Shown in pieces: positions 1 to 7,361 of a stretch of 64,000 nucleotides of DNA. Source of the DNA: DTPS01 sp049591295 (GTDB taxonomy: Bacteria > Acidobacteriota > UBA4820 > DSQY01). The DNA is taken from NCBI GenBank assembly GCA_049591295.1, contig JBAWEQ010000259.1, positions 62,001 through 126,000 on the forward strand, written 5' to 3'. Both the position numbers and the translations under genes were made by a program. The notes beneath the pieces were generated by a model. That model was not told the origin of the DNA. It ran no database searches and saw nothing but the letters and a program-made list of their open reading frames with translations. The stretch's first letter is position 1, and each line of letters begins with the position of its first letter.

Positions 1-21
1 ATCCAGAAAAGGAGTCATTCC

Positions 22-636
22 ATGAAGGTCTACGTCGTTTTCTACAGCATGTACGGCCACATTTACCGCATGGCGGAAGCCGTGGCCGAAGGGGCACGGC
101 AGGTTCCCGGAGCCGAAGTGAAGCTCTTCCAGGTCCCCGAGCTCGTCCCCCCGGAAGTCCTGGAGAAGAGCGGTGCGACGGCGGCCCGCAAGACCTTCGC
201 CCACGTCCCCGTCATCGCCCCCGATCAGCTCGCGGAGGCCGACGCCATCCTCTTCGGCGCTCCCACGCGGTTCGGGAACATGTGCGCCCAGATGCGCAAC
301 TTCCTCGACCAGACCGGCGGCCTCTGGGCCGCGGGCGCCCTCATCGGCAAGGTGGGCAGCGTCTTCACGGCCACGGCCACCCAGCACGGCGGCCAGGAGA
401 GCACGATCCTGAGCTTCCACACCACGCTGCTGCATCACGGGATGATGGTGGTGGGCGTCCCCTACTCCGAGGCCCGGCAGATGACGCTCGACGAGATCAC
501 CGGAGGATCTCCCTACGGCGCCTCCACGATCACGGGCGGCCAGGGCCAGCGCCAGCCCAGCGAGAACGAGCTGGCTATCGCCCGCTTCCAGGGCAAACAC
601 GTGGCCGAGATCGCCGCTAGGCTGTGCGCCAAGTGA
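22..636 (+). CDS. wrbA: NAD(P)H:quinone oxidoreductase, WrbA type
   Basis: A 204-residue flavodoxin-like protein of the usual WrbA length. WrbA proteins bind FMN and reduce quinones by two electrons with NAD(P)H, protecting against redox cycling in the cytoplasm. Visible features are the flavodoxin start (YVVFYSMYGH), the FMN-loop sequence PTRFGNMCAQMRNFLD near residues 81-96, and the WrbA-type segments TATQHGGQE and GGSPYGASTI. The ATG at 22 follows AAGGAG at a good distance. It is followed within 30 bases by a VOC protein and then a pirin gene, suggesting a small oxidative or electrophile-stress group. The family assignment is firm. The physiological substrate is not known. Confidence 0.95.
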   Translation: MKVYVVFYSMYGHIYRMAEAVAEGARQVPGAEVKLFQVPELVPPEVLEKSGATAARKTFAHVPVIAPDQLAEADAILFGAPTRFGNMCAQMRNFLDQTGGLWAAGALIGKVGSVFTATATQHGGQESTILSFHTTLLHHGMMVVGVPYSEARQMTLDEITGGSPYGASTITGGQGQRQPSENELAIARFQGKHVAEIAARLCAK

Positions 637-665
637 TCTGGAGCGAGAAAGGGGCGAGGTGAAGC

Positions 666-1106
666 ATGCGCGTCAAGCGGCTCGGCCACGTGGTCCTGAG
701 GGTCCGGGAACTGGAGCGCTCGGTCCGCTTCTACGGGGAGGTGCTCGGCCTCAGAGAGGTGGCGCGCTATGGGGGCCGGATGGCCTTCTTCTCTCTGGGC
801 GAGAACCATCATGATCTGGCCCTGCAGGAAGTGGGGGCGGGGGCTCCTTCGCCCCACCCCCGCTCCGTGGGCCTATACCACGTGGCCTTCAAGGTGGGCG
901 ACAGCATCGAGGAACTGCGCGCCTGGCGGGATCGCCTCGAAAGCCACGGCGTCCCGATCCTGGGCGCGAGCGACCACCGGGTGAGCCAGGCGCTCTACGT
1001 GACCGATCCCGACGGCATCGAGATCGAACTCTACGTGGACGCGGACCCCGCCGTGTGGCGGAATGACCCCTCGGCCGTGGCCACCATCGAACCCATCGAT
1101 CTTTAG
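666..1106 (+). CDS. VOC-family (glyoxalase/extradiol dioxygenase-like) protein
   Basis: A 146-residue vicinal-oxygen-chelate protein with two beta-alpha-beta-beta-beta modules. It opens with GHVVLRVRELERSVRFY, typical of catechol-2,3-dioxygenase-like (CatE-like) members. Candidate metal ligands are the His in the first strand (GHV), the His in LYHVAF and the Glu in IEIELY near the C terminus. All three are present, so a metal-dependent reaction is plausible: extradiol ring cleavage, glyoxalase or thiol transfer. It lies 29 bases after wrbA and is probably cotranscribed with it. Substrate cannot be predicted from sequence, and the VOC fold is the only firm part. Confidence 0.88.
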   Translation: MRVKRLGHVVLRVRELERSVRFYGEVLGLREVARYGGRMAFFSLGENHHDLALQEVGAGAPSPHPRSVGLYHVAFKVGDSIEELRAWRDRLESHGVPILGASDHRVSQALYVTDPDGIEIELYVDADPAVWRNDPSAVATIEPIDL

Positions 1107-1248
1107 GCGGAACGCAGGCGGCACGGAAGGCAGCAGAGGGAGACTTCCGGCATCATCCTCGACTTTCGCTCCGGCAGCCGGCCGGGCCGCCAGGTTACGG
1201 CGGCCCAGACCTTCGCGGCTGTCGGATCACCGCAATATGGAGGCGGAC

Positions 1249-1947
1249 ATGATCACCACACGCAAAGCAAGCGACCGAGGCCACTTCGACCACGGCTGGC
1301 TCGATACCTATCACAGTTTCTCTTTCGCCGGTTATTTCGATCCCAGCCACATGGGCTTTCGAGTCCTGCGGGTCATCAACGAGGACCGGGTGGCGCCGGG
1401 AGAAGGGTTCGACACCCACCCGCACAACGACATGGAGATCATCACCCTCGTCCTGGAGGGCGCCCTGCGCCACCAGGACAGCATGGGCAACGGCTCGGTC
1501 ATCCGGCCCGGCGAGGTGCAGCGGATGAGCGCCGGCACCGGCGTGACCCACAGCGAATTCAACGCCTCCGAGACGGAGCCCGTTCACCTCTACCAGATCT
1601 GGATCCTTCCGGAACGGAAGGGGTTGCCGCCGAGCTACGAGCAGAAGGCCTTTCCCCCCGACCCGACGGCTGGGGGCCTGCAACTCGTGGCCTCGCGCGA
1701 CGGCCGCGAAGGCTCCGTCACCATCCACCAGGACGCCAGCCTCTACCTGGCGAAGTTGGAGAAGGGGGAGAGCGTGAAGCACCCCCTTGCGCCCGGCCGC
1801 CACGCCTGGGTTCAGGTGGCCACGGGCGCGGTGGAGGTGAACGGCCTCGACCTGCGATCGGGCGACGGGCTGGCGGTGAGCGGCGAGGAGTCCCTCCACC
1901 TCTCCGCCTCGCCTGCTGGGGAGCTTCTCCTCTTCGATCTGCCCTGA
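1249..1947 (+). CDS. Pirin family protein (YhhW-like)
   Basis: A 232-residue bicupin. YhhW-type pirins bind a metal in the N-terminal cupin and several show quercetin 2,3-dioxygenase activity. The metal motif is visible as THPHNDMEI and then THSEFNAS, giving two His, one His and one Glu. An upstream in-frame extension exists, but the ATG at 1249 is chosen because GGAGG lies at 1239-1243 and the protein then begins MITTRKASDRGHFDHGW, the usual pirin N terminus. It follows wrbA and the VOC gene after a 142-base gap and faces the convergent M3 peptidase across a shared hairpin. Its natural substrate is unknown. Confidence 0.92.
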   Translation: MITTRKASDRGHFDHGWLDTYHSFSFAGYFDPSHMGFRVLRVINEDRVAPGEGFDTHPHNDMEIITLVLEGALRHQDSMGNGSVIRPGEVQRMSAGTGVTHSEFNASETEPVHLYQIWILPERKGLPPSYEQKAFPPDPTAGGLQLVASRDGREGSVTIHQDASLYLAKLEKGESVKHPLAPGRHAWVQVATGAVEVNGLDLRSGDGLAVSGEESLHLSASPAGELLLFDLP

Positions 1948-1980
1948 GGGCCGCCGGTACGCCCGCCTGACAGAAGCCCA

Positions 1981-2019
1981 GAAACGAACAGGGGGCCTCG
2001 CGGCCCCCCATCGCGTTTC
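1981..2019. terminator. Bidirectional terminator-like hairpin
   Basis: A GC-rich hairpin lies between the convergent pirin and peptidase genes. The inner stem is GGGGGCC (1991-1997), loop TCGC, then GGCCCCC (2002-2008). An outer stem GAAACG/CGTTTC (1981-1986 and 2014-2019) surrounds it. The outer A/T-containing arms could act as short U tracts in both directions. Confidence 0.6.
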
Positions 2020-2032
2020 CGTTTGGCTTGCG

Positions 2033-3943
2033 CTATTTGCCGGCCGGAGCGGCCTTTTTCTTGGCGTCCATCTTGTTGAGAATGGCTTCCATCTGGTCCA
2101 TCGCCCTGTTCATGGCCTTCATGGTGATGTCGAAGGGGGCATCGGTGGTCATATCGACGCCGGCCACCTTGAGCTCCTCCACCGGGGGCAGGGAGCTTCC
2201 GAGGGTGAGGAACTTCCGGTAGTCCTTCACGGCGTCCGGCTTGCCCTCCATGATCATCTGCGAGATGGCCGTGGACGCCGTGATGGAAGTGGCGTAGCTA
2301 TAGACGTAGAAATTGTAGTAGAAGTGCGGGATGAAGGCCCACTCGGAGTAGCAGACCGGGTTGATCTCGGTGATCCCCTTGTCCACCCCGTAGTAATCGT
2401 TGATGATGCCGGCGTAGGCCTTGTTGAGGTTCTCGCCCGTGAGCGGCTGGCCGCTCTCCACCATCTGGTGGATCTTCAGCTCGAACTCGGCGAACTGCGC
2501 CTGCCGGAAGAGCGTCTGGCGGATGTTGTCCACGTAGCTGCCCAGCAGGAAGAGCTTCATGGCGTCGCTGTCGGTGTGCTTGAGCATGTAGTCCATGAGA
2601 AGGTTCTCGTTGCACGTGCTCGCCACCTCGGCCACGAAGATGGTGTAGTCGCTCGTGGGGAACGGCTGGGTCTTGTTGGAGTAATAGCTGTGCATGGTGT
2701 GGCCCGATTCGTGGGCCAGGGTCGAGACGTCCTCGTAGCTGCCGTTGAAATTGAGAAGCATGAAGGGGTGGACGTCGTAGGCCGCGCCGTTGCTGTAGGC
2801 GCCGCTGTGCTTGCCCGGCGAGGGGTAGAAGTCAACCCAGCGATGCGCGTACCCGTTCTTCAGCACGTCCACGTAGTCCTGGCCCAGAGGCGCCACGGCC
2901 TTCAGGACCAGGTCCTTGGCCTGGTCCGCCGTGTACTTCTCGTCCACCTCTTTGATGATGGGCGCGTAGAGGTCCGAGTAGCGGAGCTGGTCCAGCCCCA
3001 TGATCCGCTGGCGCAGCTTGAGGTAGCGCCAGAGGGTGGGCAGGTTCTTGTGGACGTTCTTGAGGAGGTTGGTGTAGACCACCGTCGGGATGTTGGGCCC
3101 GTCGAGGGCCGAGCTGAGGCAGTCTTTGTAGTTGCGGGCCTTGGCGAAGAAGAGGTCCTTGTCCACCTCGCCGTTCAGGAGGGTGCCGTAGGTGCCCTTG
3201 AACTGGTCCAGGTTGCCGAAGAAGGCCTGGAAGACGGACTCGCGGTCCCACCGGTTGGGCACGGCCCGGTATTTGGTGTAGGCCGATGCGTCCAGCTTGA
3301 CCGTCTCGCCGTTGCTGAGGGTCACCGTGGCCCTCGGGTTGTCGGCGTCCGAGAAGACGCTGAAGATGGAATCCGGCGTTCCCGACACCAGCGAGGCATC
3401 GGCCATGATCTTCTCCTCGGCCGGCGAGAGCGTGTGCGGCTTGAGGCGGATGATGTCCTCGATGACCGGCTTGTAGATCGCGAGACCGGGCTCCTCCTTC
3501 AGGAAGGCCTCGATCTTGGCGCTCGGGATCTCCAGGATCTCCGGATCCACCCACGCCGTCTTGGCTCCGAACTCCGCGCCCAGGGGATCCAGGGACTGTC
3601 TCATCTCCATGGCGTGGGCGTCCCGGACGTCGAGGTCCGATTTCTGGGAGGCGTAGGTGGCCAGGCGAGTGAACTCCTTCTTCAGATCGAAGAGGAGGTT
3701 CATGCAGCCTAGCAGTTCCTTCGGGGAACTACCTAGCTTGCCCTTGTACTGGGCCACCTCGGGGAGCCGCTTCTCGAGGTCCTTCTTGGCCGATTCCCAC
3801 GCGGCGTCCGTCGGATAGACATCCGAAAGGTCCCACTTGTCCTGGTCGGGTATCTTGGAACGGTCCATAGCCTGGACGGACGCCCCCGCCAAGAAGAGGG
3901 ACGCCACCGCGGCGGCCATCAGAGACGTTACGGTGCATTTCAT
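2033..3943 (-). CDS. Secreted M3-family oligoendopeptidase (PepF type)
   Basis: A 636-residue zinc metallopeptidase of the M3B oligoendopeptidase F family, which cleaves short peptides. The HExxH zinc motif is HESGH at residues 411-415 with the third ligand Glu at about 439 (VAEVAST). The N terminus is a Sec signal peptide (hydrophobic stretch, then ASVQA before MDRSK), so the enzyme should act in the periplasm, unlike most cytoplasmic PepF. Length matches the family. It starts at an ATG preceded by GGGAGGT. A second secreted M3 peptidase lies about 3.4 kb away on the other strand, with a dehydratase-like cluster between. Family assignment is firm; its peptide substrates are unknown. Confidence 0.95.
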   Translation of the reverse strand: MKCTVTSLMAAAVASLFLAGASVQAMDRSKIPDQDKWDLSDVYPTDAAWESAKKDLEKRLPEVAQYKGKLGSSPKELLGCMNLLFDLKKEFTRLATYASQKSDLDVRDAHAMEMRQSLDPLGAEFGAKTAWVDPEILEIPSAKIEAFLKEEPGLAIYKPVIEDIIRLKPHTLSPAEEKIMADASLVSGTPDSIFSVFSDADNPRATVTLSNGETVKLDASAYTKYRAVPNRWDRESVFQAFFGNLDQFKGTYGTLLNGEVDKDLFFAKARNYKDCLSSALDGPNIPTVVYTNLLKNVHKNLPTLWRYLKLRQRIMGLDQLRYSDLYAPIIKEVDEKYTADQAKDLVLKAVAPLGQDYVDVLKNGYAHRWVDFYPSPGKHSGAYSNGAAYDVHPFMLLNFNGSYEDVSTLAHESGHTMHSYYSNKTQPFPTSDYTIFVAEVASTCNENLLMDYMLKHTDSDAMKLFLLGSYVDNIRQTLFRQAQFAEFELKIHQMVESGQPLTGENLNKAYAGIINDYYGVDKGITEINPVCYSEWAFIPHFYYNFYVYSYATSITASTAISQMIMEGKPDAVKDYRKFLTLGSSLPPVEELKVAGVDMTTDAPFDITMKAMNRAMDQMEAILNKMDAKKKAAPAGK

Positions 3944-4068
3944 GCGCTACCTCCCTTTCACAAACTGCCTGTGTTCCCGCTTTCCGAGCCCCAGGCCGAG
4001 ACGCACCCAGGCCCGCCGGGTGCATTTCGGCCACTTGGTAGTATACGCCCGCCATACGGGCAAGGGTT

Positions 4069-4863
4069 TCAGAGAGAGCGGACCGGCGCCGCCTCCCTGG
4101 CCAGGTGGGCCGCGCCCAGGGCGCCGGTGAGCTGGGGGCGTTCGGGGATCCGGAAGGAGACGCCGAGGAACTCCTCCAGGCACCGGACCAGATCTACGTT
4201 GAGCGCCCCCCCTCCCGTGAAGACGGCCGGTTCCCCCACGCCCGCCTGGCGGACCAGCCCGGCGAGCCGCTTGGCCATGGCGCGGTGGACGGCGTGGGCG
4301 ATGTCGGGCACCGCCTCGCCCCGGGCGATGAGCGAGATGACCTCGCTCTCGGCGAAGACCGTGCAGGTGGAGGACATGGCCAGCTCGCGCGTGCTGTTGT
4401 TCCCCGCGGGGCCGAGCCCCTCGATGCCCGTGCGGAGCGTCGCGGCCATGGCGTTGAGGAACCGGCCCGTGCCCGCGGCGCACTTGTCGTTCATGGCGAA
4501 GGCGAGCACCCGGCCCGAGGCCTCCAGCCTGATGGCCTTGCTGTCCTGTCCCCCCACGTCCACCACGAGGGCGGCGCCCGGAAAGAGGGCGCAGGCCCCC
4601 CGGGCGTGACAGGTGATCTCCGTCACCCGCTTCTGGACGAAAGGAAGGGCCTCGCGCCCGTAGCCCGTGCCCACCACGAACGCCAGATCTTCGCTCCGTG
4701 CCCCCGCCGCGGAGACGGCCCCATCGAGCGCATCCCTCCCGCAGACGGCGAGCTGGGGCGTGGTCTCGGCCATCCCCCAGCCCAGCAGCCGCCCCTCCGC
4801 GTCCAGGACCACCGCCTTGGCCGTCATGGAGCCCACGTCCAGTCCGCCGTAGAGGGAGGCCAT
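4069..4863 (-). CDS. 2-hydroxyacyl-CoA dehydratase activator-like ATPase (BadF/BadG/HgdC family)
   Basis: A 264-residue ATPase of the ASKHA fold. Family members (HgdC, FldI) are homodimers that use ATP to inject one low-potential electron into a partner dehydratase or reductase. Motifs visible are the phosphate-binding LDVGSMTAKAVV near the N terminus, VVDVGGQDSKAI at about 100-111, and the two cysteines that hold the intersubunit [4Fe-4S] cluster, Cys128 (NDKCAAGTG) and Cys167 (SSTCTVF). Their spacing matches HgdC. The chosen ATG at 4863 overlaps the stop of the upstream dehydratase gene as TGATG, so translation is coupled. An in-frame extension to 5295 would lie inside that gene and is not used. 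The partner is surely the two genes upstream. Confidence 0.93.
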   Translation of the reverse strand: MASLYGGLDVGSMTAKAVVLDAEGRLLGWGMAETTPQLAVCGRDALDGAVSAAGARSEDLAFVVGTGYGREALPFVQKRVTEITCHARGACALFPGAALVVDVGGQDSKAIRLEASGRVLAFAMNDKCAAGTGRFLNAMAATLRTGIEGLGPAGNNSTRELAMSSTCTVFAESEVISLIARGEAVPDIAHAVHRAMAKRLAGLVRQAGVGEPAVFTGGGALNVDLVRCLEEFLGVSFRIPERPQLTGALGAAHLAREAAPVRSL

Positions 4864-6176
4864 CACGCCGCCTCCAGGGATTCGATGAAGGCCATCAGCC
4901 GGGTCCGCGCCGCCGCCTCGGCCCAGCTCCTGAAGTCCGTCATGTCCGCCTCCAGAACTACGCTCCTGACGCCCAGCCGCTCCTCCAAGGCGCGCTGAAT
5001 GCCGTATTGCCCGAGGGAGTATGGTTTGCACGAACGGGCCGAGTGGAGCACGAGCCCGTCCACGGAGAAATCCTTTGCGATCTGCTCCATGAGATTCAGC
5101 CTGTTCTCCAGGTCCCGGTTGAGAAAGATGAGCCCGTAGGCCCGGGCCAGCGAGCCCCATGGCTCCTTCTCGTCGATGCGCACAGCGGGCTCGGCCCAGG
5201 CGTGCGTGTAGGTGCCCGCCACCAGGGCGCAGCCGTTCTCGGCGAAGAGGCGGGAGAGCGGCTGGAGAGCGAACCACACGGCGATGTTGTCCCACAGGAG
5301 CCGGTGGCGCTCTCCCGGCACCGCCGCCACACCCCTCTCCACCCGCTCCTTCAGCTCCTTGAGGAGCCCCTCGTAGTAGCGCTCGCAGACGGGGAGACCG
5401 CGCAGGGCCACCACCGGCGCGAGGTGGACGAAGGCGTCGAAGAGGGTCATGGGGGTTGGCCTCGCCTGGAGCGTGGAAAGCACCTCACCCCACAGCGCGG
5501 CGCTCCTGCGGGAGGAGAGGAGAACCTCCCGGAAGCGCTCCTCCCTGAAATCGGTGCCGGTGATACGCTCCAGCTCGGGCACAAGGGCCCGGAGCTGGTC
5601 GCCCACGTATCGCAGGGCGGCCTCATCCGGCTCGCCGTGGACGTAGGGCGTGTCCACGAGGAGGAACGGGATGCGGTAATGGTGAGCCAGGGCCTTGAAC
5701 CAGTAGAGGACGGTCTGGCAGATATTGTTGGTGCAGAAGAGCAGATCGGGCGCCGGAAGCTTCCCCACCGGGGTTCTGCCCGAGAGGGCGTGGCCGAGGT
5801 CAACCTTGGCGTAGGAGCAGAGGTCCAGGGAGTATCCGGCCTCCTCGGCCACCTCGCAGAGCTCGGGGCCCATGCGGCGGGCGCCGCAGACCGCCGAGTG
5901 GTTCTCCGGATACAGGGTGTAGCAGCCGAAGGCCCTGAGCAGCTCCACCGGCGCCCCGCTCGTGACCCACGCCACGGGCCGCACCCCCTTGACGTACCGG
6001 GCCAGCCCGTAGTGCCGGGTCATGATCCGGCGCAGCTCGTGCCGGCTCTCTAGCGGAGGCCCGAAGAAGGGCTCCCGGGACGCCGGCGGACGGCGGGGCC
6101 CCGACGAGAGGCGCGTCATCCAGTCCAGCCCGGCCCCCCTCATGAAGGCGAAGCGCAGATCCGACCAGGGTTTCAT
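4863..6176 (-). CDS. 2-hydroxyacyl-CoA dehydratase family subunit (HgdB/BcrC-like)
   Basis: A 437-residue protein of the HgdB/BcrC/FldB family, iron-sulfur subunits that dehydrate (R)-2-hydroxyacyl-CoA or reduce benzoyl-CoA after electron activation. Cysteines that could bind a cluster are in LDLCSYAKVDLG, LLFCTNNICQT and SARSCKPYSLGQYG, the last being a typical RSCKPYS signature. The ATG at 6176 overlaps the stop of the preceding gene by four bases (ATGA), and its own stop overlaps the activator start. The order (subunit, subunit, activator) is like hgdAB/fldBC operons, but no CoA-transferase, acyl-CoA dehydrogenase or ferredoxin gene is nearby. Substrate is therefore unknown. A role like the double-cubane cluster proteins is an alternative. 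Confidence 0.88.
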   Translation of the reverse strand: MKPWSDLRFAFMRGAGLDWMTRLSSGPRRPPASREPFFGPPLESRHELRRIMTRHYGLARYVKGVRPVAWVTSGAPVELLRAFGCYTLYPENHSAVCGARRMGPELCEVAEEAGYSLDLCSYAKVDLGHALSGRTPVGKLPAPDLLFCTNNICQTVLYWFKALAHHYRIPFLLVDTPYVHGEPDEAALRYVGDQLRALVPELERITGTDFREERFREVLLSSRRSAALWGEVLSTLQARPTPMTLFDAFVHLAPVVALRGLPVCERYYEGLLKELKERVERGVAAVPGERHRLLWDNIAVWFALQPLSRLFAENGCALVAGTYTHAWAEPAVRIDEKEPWGSLARAYGLIFLNRDLENRLNLMEQIAKDFSVDGLVLHSARSCKPYSLGQYGIQRALEERLGVRSVVLEADMTDFRSWAEAAARTRLMAFIESLEAA

Positions 6177-7258
6177 GGAATTGACTCCAGGAAGGCCTGG
6201 ATCCGCGTCACGAGCGAAGCGGGCGGTTCAGGCTCCAGCTCGCTCTCGGCCTGGAGGAGGGGCACCCCCTCCGCGCGCAAGGCTTCGACTAGGGCCGGCC
6301 GCTCGAAGCCCTCGGGTTCGCAGAATTTCATGGCCAGAAAGATCACGCCCCGGGCGTCCGAGCGCTCCACCAGGCGGCGCAGGAACGCGATGCGCTCCGG
6401 AAGGGGCGAGCCGGCGGTGGAGCAGGGGGGCCAGGCGAGCTGGCGCCGGGCCAGGGCCGCCCACGGATCTGTTGGCAACTCCGGGGGCTCGCGAAGGACC
6501 CTTCGCCCGCACGCGATCAGGTCGTCCTCGGCGATCCGTATCCCTTCCCCGTCCAGCCACCGAAGAAGCGAAGCCGGGGCGGGCAGCACCCCGGAGAGGA
6601 GGATGGGCACCCCCTCCTTCAGGGGCTGCTCAGCGCGGCGCTCGCGCAGAAAGGCCTCCAGCCGGGCCAGCGCCTCCTCCGGCCAGAGGTACTCGCAGGA
6701 GCGGACCGCCTCGTAGAACTCGGTGGCGCTGGCGCGGAGCCTTGCCTCCGCTCGCAAGCGGTAAAGGTCCCGCAAGAGGCCGTCCCGGCGCGCTCCCCAC
6801 GCCACGGCCTCCTCCAGCGCCCCATCCCGCATGGGCCCCGTCACTCGGTCGAGCGCCTGGGAGAGGCTCGCCAGCTGGCTCTCGGCGTAGGCCAGTGCCT
6901 GCGGTCCCGAGCCCCTCGGCGGATACCAGGCGAGGCAGGGCTTTTCTTCGCGAAGCAGATCCTTCACCAGCGATGAGAGGTTCTGCAGGCTGTCGCAGGT
7001 GTGGGGAAATACAAAGAGGTCCACGGGGGCGAGCGTTCCGGAGAGATAGAGGCCCAGCCCCCTCTTGACCACGGGGCAGACGAAGCTCTGGAGGTGGGCT
7101 AAGGTCAGCTCCACATCCCCGGGCGGATCCCACACCTCGCCGGCGCAGAGTCCGTGGGCCCACAGCAGCTCCGCCGGATAGCGCGCCGGCCACACCGCGG
7201 CCAGGCCCCGCCCGTTAATCCTCTTTTGCTCCGTGAGGTACGCCCTCCGGCCCATCAT
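6173..7258 (-). CDS. 2-hydroxyacyl-CoA dehydratase family subunit (second, divergent)
   Basis: About 361 residues and distantly like the other dehydratase subunit. Family-type features are ARYPAELLWAHGL near the start (the place where acyl-CoA binding begins), FVCPVVKRG, FPHTCDSLQNLSS, VRSCEYLW and a late MKFCEPEGFERP. These cysteines could hold the second [4Fe-4S] cluster of a heterodimer. The start is set at 7258 (or 7255), just downstream of GGAG; an upstream ATG at 7327 has no ribosome site and would run into the divergent peptidase gene. It is the first gene of a three-gene leftward operon with overlapping ends. Family membership is well supported; the reaction is not. Confidence 0.82.
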   Translation of the reverse strand: MMGRRAYLTEQKRINGRGLAAVWPARYPAELLWAHGLCAGEVWDPPGDVELTLAHLQSFVCPVVKRGLGLYLSGTLAPVDLFVFPHTCDSLQNLSSLVKDLLREEKPCLAWYPPRGSGPQALAYAESQLASLSQALDRVTGPMRDGALEEAVAWGARRDGLLRDLYRLRAEARLRASATEFYEAVRSCEYLWPEEALARLEAFLRERRAEQPLKEGVPILLSGVLPAPASLLRWLDGEGIRIAEDDLIACGRRVLREPPELPTDPWAALARRQLAWPPCSTAGSPLPERIAFLRRLVERSDARGVIFLAMKFCEPEGFERPALVEALRAEGVPLLQAESELEPEPPASLVTRIQAFLESIP

Positions 7259-7361
7259 CGGCTCCGGGGGTGTCCGGTGCACCGACCGGCCGGTGGCGGC
7301 AGCGGCCGGTTCAGGCTGAAGCCCCATGCTAGACTGGGCTTCCGTGAAGAAGGAGGTGGGG

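Noticed and set aside
2324..3712. Open frame of 462 codons on the plus strand
   Set aside because: Antisense to the secreted M3 peptidase; Val/Glu/His-rich shadow.
3944..4068. TATACT hexamer at 4045-4040 on the minus strand as promoter of the first M3 peptidase
   Set aside because: No acceptable -35 at 16-18 bases; left as an unsupported guess.
6022..7068. Open frame of 348 codons on the plus strand
   Set aside because: Antisense to the dehydratase subunits; Arg/Pro/Gly-rich nonsense composition.
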